Assembly: GCA_023231425.1 (NCBI GenBank)
Contig: JALNVI010000105.1
Location: 1-6,757, forward strand
Length of the DNA stretch: 6,757 nt
Direction of reading: 5' to 3'
From: Desulforhopalus sp.
Lineage (GTDB): Bacteria; Desulfobacterota; Desulfobulbia; Desulfobulbales; Desulfocapsaceae
Shown here: piece by piece, positions 4,074 through 6,757 of the stretch
Numbering within the stretch: position 1 is the stretch's first letter
Layout: each line of letters opens with the position of its first letter
The notes under the pieces: model-generated
The model's database searches: none
Seen by the model: only the letters and a program-made list of their open reading frames with translations
Told to the model about the DNA's origin: nothing
Translations under genes and position numbers: made by a program

Positions 4074-6757
4074 ATGTGTGATTTTGCAACCAACGAAAAA
4101 CTAACGAGTCAAATCCCCGCAGTACAGCTATTGGTGGCGATGGGCTATGAATACATCTCTCCTGAAGAGGCTTTGACGGAGCGTCAGGGGCGGTATTCTA
4201 ATGTCCTGCTTGAGAGTATTCTGCGTAATCAGCTCAAAGAAATAAACCGCATTCGTTACAAAGGCAGTGAGTATCTGTTCAGCGAGGAGAATGTACAGTC
4301 GGCCATCCAGAAGCTGAAAAATATCAAGTATGACGGACTGCTGCAGACAAACGAAGCCATTTACGACCTGATCACGCTCGGGACAGCCATGGAGCAGACT
4401 CTTGAGGGTGACTCTAAGAGTTTTAACATGAACTATATCGACTGGCGCAACCCCGGCCGGAACAGGTTCCATGTAACAGTTGAATATAGTGTCGAACGTT
4501 CACGATCCACTGAAATCGCCCGGCCAGATATTGTCCTCTTCGTTAATGGCATTCCGTTTTGTGTGATTGAATGTAAGGCGCCGCAGATTGAAGTGGAACA
4601 GGCTGTTTCGCAGTCGATCAGAAATCAGAATGATGACCATATCCCGAAACTCTTCATCTACAGCCAGATGGTGCTGGCTCTGAATAAGAACAGCGCCATG
4701 TACGCAACAACGGGAACCGCTGCAAAATTCTGGGGGGTATGGAAAGAGCCCGGGTTAACCACGGAAGACACGGAAACCACGGAATGTAAGAAGCTTAAAA
4801 AAATTGTTCAAAACTCTCTCCTTCACAAAGTAAATCCAGATGATTTTTCTGTGTCTTCCGTGCTTTCCGTGGTTGAAAAAACTCGTCTTGTGACAGAACA
4901 AGATATTGCCCTGTTTGCCCTTTGTCGTCCGGAAAGGCTTCTGGAGTTGGCGTGGAAATTTACTGTATTTGGTGGAGGGATCAAAAAGATTGCCCGTTAT
5001 CAGCAGTATCTCGTCATTAAGTCTACCCTGAATCGGGTAAAGCATTTTGACAGCACTGGCTCACGTAAAGGCGGGGTGATCTGGCACACTCAGGGGTCAG
5101 GGAAATCCCTGACCATGGTGATGCTGGCCCGAAACCTGGCCCTGGATCCTGACATGTTAAATCCTCGAATTGTCCTTGTGACAGACCGTGATGACCTTGA
5201 TAAGCAGTTGGGGAATACCTTTGCGGCCTGTGGCCTTGATGCAAACAGGGCAACATCAGGCAGAAACCTTCTGGAGCTGGTCGCGGAGAGGAAGTCAGGA
5301 ATTATCACAACCCTCATCCACAAGTTTGACAAGGCGTATGCGGTAAAGAAATATCAGGATGTGTCGCCTGATATTTTCATTCTGGTGGATGAGAGCCACC
5401 GTACCCAGTTTGGTTCCTTTTCAGCACGAATGAGACAGATGTTTCCTCACGCCTGTTATTTGGGATTTACAGGTACGCCACTTTTAAAGAGAGAAAAGAA
5501 CAACTTCACCAAATTCGGTGAACTGGTGGAGCCCCATTATTCCATCACGCAGGCTGTTGAAGATGGTGCTGTTGTTCCGCTTCTGTATGAGGGGCGGTAT
5601 GTAGAGATGACGCAAAACAGAGAAGCTGTAGACTTGTGGTTTGAGCGGCATACACAGGGGCTGACCAGGGAACAGCAGGCGGATCTGAAACGGAAGTATG
5701 CACGAGCTGAAATGCTGAACAAGGCAAATCAGGTTATATACATGAGAGCCTTTGACATCAGCGAGCACTTCCGCGCTGGCTGGCAGGGAACAGGATTCAA
5801 AGCGCAGCTGGAGGCTCCGAATAAAGTATCTGCCCTCAAATACAATGCGTATCTGAATGAAATAGGCATTGTCAGTTCCGAAGTTGTTATCTCGTCTCCG
5901 GATATGCGGGAAGGCTATAAAGAAACAGATGATGAGACAACAGATGATGTCGTTAAATTCTGGAAAAAAATGATGAAGCGCTACGGCAGTGAAGAAGAAT
6001 ACACCAGGCAGCTCATCAACCAGTTTAAACACGGCAGCGAACCTGAAATCCTTATTGTTGTTGATAAACTGCTCACGGGGTTTGACGCCCCGCGAAACGC
6101 GGTTCTCTATTTGTGCAGGGTGCTGAGAGAGCATACGCTGCTTCAGGCAATTGCCCGGGTCAATCGTCTTTATGAGGGGAAGGAGTTCGGCTTTATCGTC
6201 GACTACGCAAATGTCCTCGGTGAACTGGACAAAGCACTTACAATGTACAGTGCATTTGAAGGATTCGATGAATCTGATCTTGTAGGGACCCTGACGCCCA
6301 TTAGCAGTGAAATAGAAAAGCTGCCGGGCCGGTATGCTGATCTTTGGGATCTCTTTAAAACGGTGAAGCATTCCTGCGATGAAGAGGCCTATGAAGTGCT
6401 GCTTGCCGATGATGAACTCAGAGAAGAGTTTTACGAGCGTCTTTCGGCGTTCGGAAAAACCCTTGGCATCGCACTCTCTTCCGAAAAATTTCTGACTGAA
6501 ACTGATGAAAAAACGTTGTCCAGATACAAGGCAGATCTTCGGAAGTTCCATTCACTCAAAGCATCTATTAAAATCCGCTATGCAGAAACAATTGATTACC
6601 GGGATTACGAGCCAAAAATAAAAAAATTGCTGGATACGTACATTCAAGCCAGTGAGGTTGTTCAGCTCAATGAACCGGTTAATATCTTCGACGATAAAAT
6701 GTTCAATCAAGTCAAAGAGGAGCAGGGAATATATCAAACCAGGAAAACCACCGCATC
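4074..6757 (+). CDS. hsdR: Type I restriction endonuclease subunit HsdR (3' truncated by window)
   Basis: HsdR is the restriction subunit: it translocates DNA using ATP and cuts it away from the recognition site. The frame stays open for 894 codons to the window edge; the family is usually about 1000-1050 residues, so only the C-terminal end is missing. In order: the N-terminal nuclease domain with PD152...E166-C-K168 (RPDIVLFVNGIPFCVIECK); a repeat-derived linker (about 228-267); Walker A QGSGKS (K344); DESH box (439-442); TGTP (466-469); TGFDAP (668-673); and motif VI QAIARVNR (691-698). All nuclease and helicase motifs look intact. ATG 4074 follows GAGG (4063-4066) at a good spacing and sits 2 nt after the preceding stop, suggesting translational coupling. 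The odd point is the palindromic element at 4755-4876, read in frame. If HsdS is non-functional, HsdR would have no target. Confidence 0.96.
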   Translation, partial: MCDFATNEKLTSQIPAVQLLVAMGYEYISPEEALTERQGRYSNVLLESILRNQLKEINRIRYKGSEYLFSEENVQSAIQKLKNIKYDGLLQTNEAIYDLITLGTAMEQTLEGDSKSFNMNYIDWRNPGRNRFHVTVEYSVERSRSTEIARPDIVLFVNGIPFCVIECKAPQIEVEQAVSQSIRNQNDDHIPKLFIYSQMVLALNKNSAMYATTGTAAKFWGVWKEPGLTTEDTETTECKKLKKIVQNSLLHKVNPDDFSVSSVLSVVEKTRLVTEQDIALFALCRPERLLELAWKFTVFGGGIKKIARYQQYLVIKSTLNRVKHFDSTGSRKGGVIWHTQGSGKSLTMVMLARNLALDPDMLNPRIVLVTDRDDLDKQLGNTFAACGLDANRATSGRNLLELVAERKSGIITTLIHKFDKAYAVKKYQDVSPDIFILVDESHRTQFGSFSARMRQMFPHACYLGFTGTPLLKREKNNFTKFGELVEPHYSITQAVEDGAVVPLLYEGRYVEMTQNREAVDLWFERHTQGLTREQQADLKRKYARAEMLNKANQVIYMRAFDISEHFRAGWQGTGFKAQLEAPNKVSALKYNAYLNEIGIVSSEVVISSPDMREGYKETDDETTDDVVKFWKKMMKRYGSEEEYTRQLINQFKHGSEPEILIVVDKLLTGFDAPRNAVLYLCRVLREHTLLQAIARVNRLYEGKEFGFIVDYANVLGELDKALTMYSAFEGFDESDLVGTLTPISSEIEKLPGRYADLWDLFKTVKHSCDEEAYEVLLADDELREEFYERLSAFGKTLGIALSSEKFLTETDEKTLSRYKADLRKFHSLKASIKIRYAETIDYRDYEPKIKKLLDTYIQASEVVQLNEPVNIFDDKMFNQVKEEQGIYQTRKTTA
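4755..4876. repeat. In-frame palindromic CACGGAA element inside hsdR
   Basis: The left arm (4757-4784) carries CACGGAA at 4760, 4769 and 4778, an exact 9-bp period. The right arm (about 4848-4874) is its inverted counterpart, with TCTGTG or TCCGTG at 4848, 4857 and 4866, also 9 bp apart. A core of about 60 bp lies between. The element is read in the hsdR frame: the left arm gives LTTEDTETTE and the right arm SVSSVLSVVE, with KKLKKIVQNSLLHK in the core. It falls between the KFWGVWKE block and VTEQDIALFALCRPERLLEL, both normal HsdR sequence. Whether the core is native linker or part of the element is unclear. Confidence 0.8.

Noticed and set aside
4755..5045. Minus-strand reading frame of 96 codons across the hsdR element
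   Set aside because: It is the antisense of hsdR; its FRGFRVFRG-like end is the translated repeat arm, a typical spurious product of such repeats.
5484..6551. Minus-strand reading frame of 355 codons opposite hsdR
   Set aside because: The + strand carries intact HsdR motifs over the whole stretch; the opposite frame shows no recognisable protein.

Overview
The window is a bacterial Type I restriction-modification locus read entirely on the + strand: 3' end of hsdM (1-462), dinD (763-1614), hsdS (1727-3007, broken by an in-frame TAA at 2495-2497), a DUF1016/YhcG-type PDDEXK nuclease gene (about 3019-4071), and hsdR (4074 to beyond the right edge). Both outer genes are cut by the window. Host: a bacterium of middling GC (hand counts of about 47-53% in the conserved genes). 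Shine-Dalgarno-like sites and DinD and HsdR sequences close to those of Gram-negative bacteria fit this, but no phylum can be assigned from sequence alone.

How the genes work together: HsdM (N6-adenine methyltransferase) and HsdS (DNA recognition) form the modification enzyme, and adding HsdR (nuclease plus translocating motor) gives the restriction enzyme. Two accessory genes sit inside the operon. DinD is a relative of the E. coli SOS protein reported to inhibit RecA strand exchange. The DUF1016 protein is a second predicted PD-(D/E)XK nuclease. From hsdS onward the genes are tightly packed (ATGA overlap or 11-nt gap, then a 2-nt gap), suggesting translational coupling. The 300-bp hsdM-dinD gap is the loosest joint and could hold a separate promoter, but I see no convincing one.

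The most unusual feature is a family of degenerate repeats built from CACGAA/CACGGAA units spaced 9-10 bp apart, often as inverted pairs. They occur at nearly every seam of the operon: at the hsdM stop codon (461-481), as a fragment before dinD (702-714), at the dinD stop codon and through the dinD-hsdS gap (1603-1710), inside the HsdS inter-domain linker (2403-2432), and as a palindrome of about 120 bp inside the hsdR reading frame (4755-4876). The last encodes about 40 residues between the nuclease and helicase domains without breaking the frame. Two other repeat types, a 7-bp purine tandem and a GTAGAGACG palindrome, lie next to the first copy.

hsdS looks damaged or split: both halves are in the same frame and separated by one ochre codon. 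The N-terminal half (one target-recognition domain plus one conserved helical region) has the makeup of half-S proteins known to work as dimers, so loss of restriction cannot be assumed. No RNA genes, CRISPR arrays, insertion-sequence transposases or integrase genes were seen.
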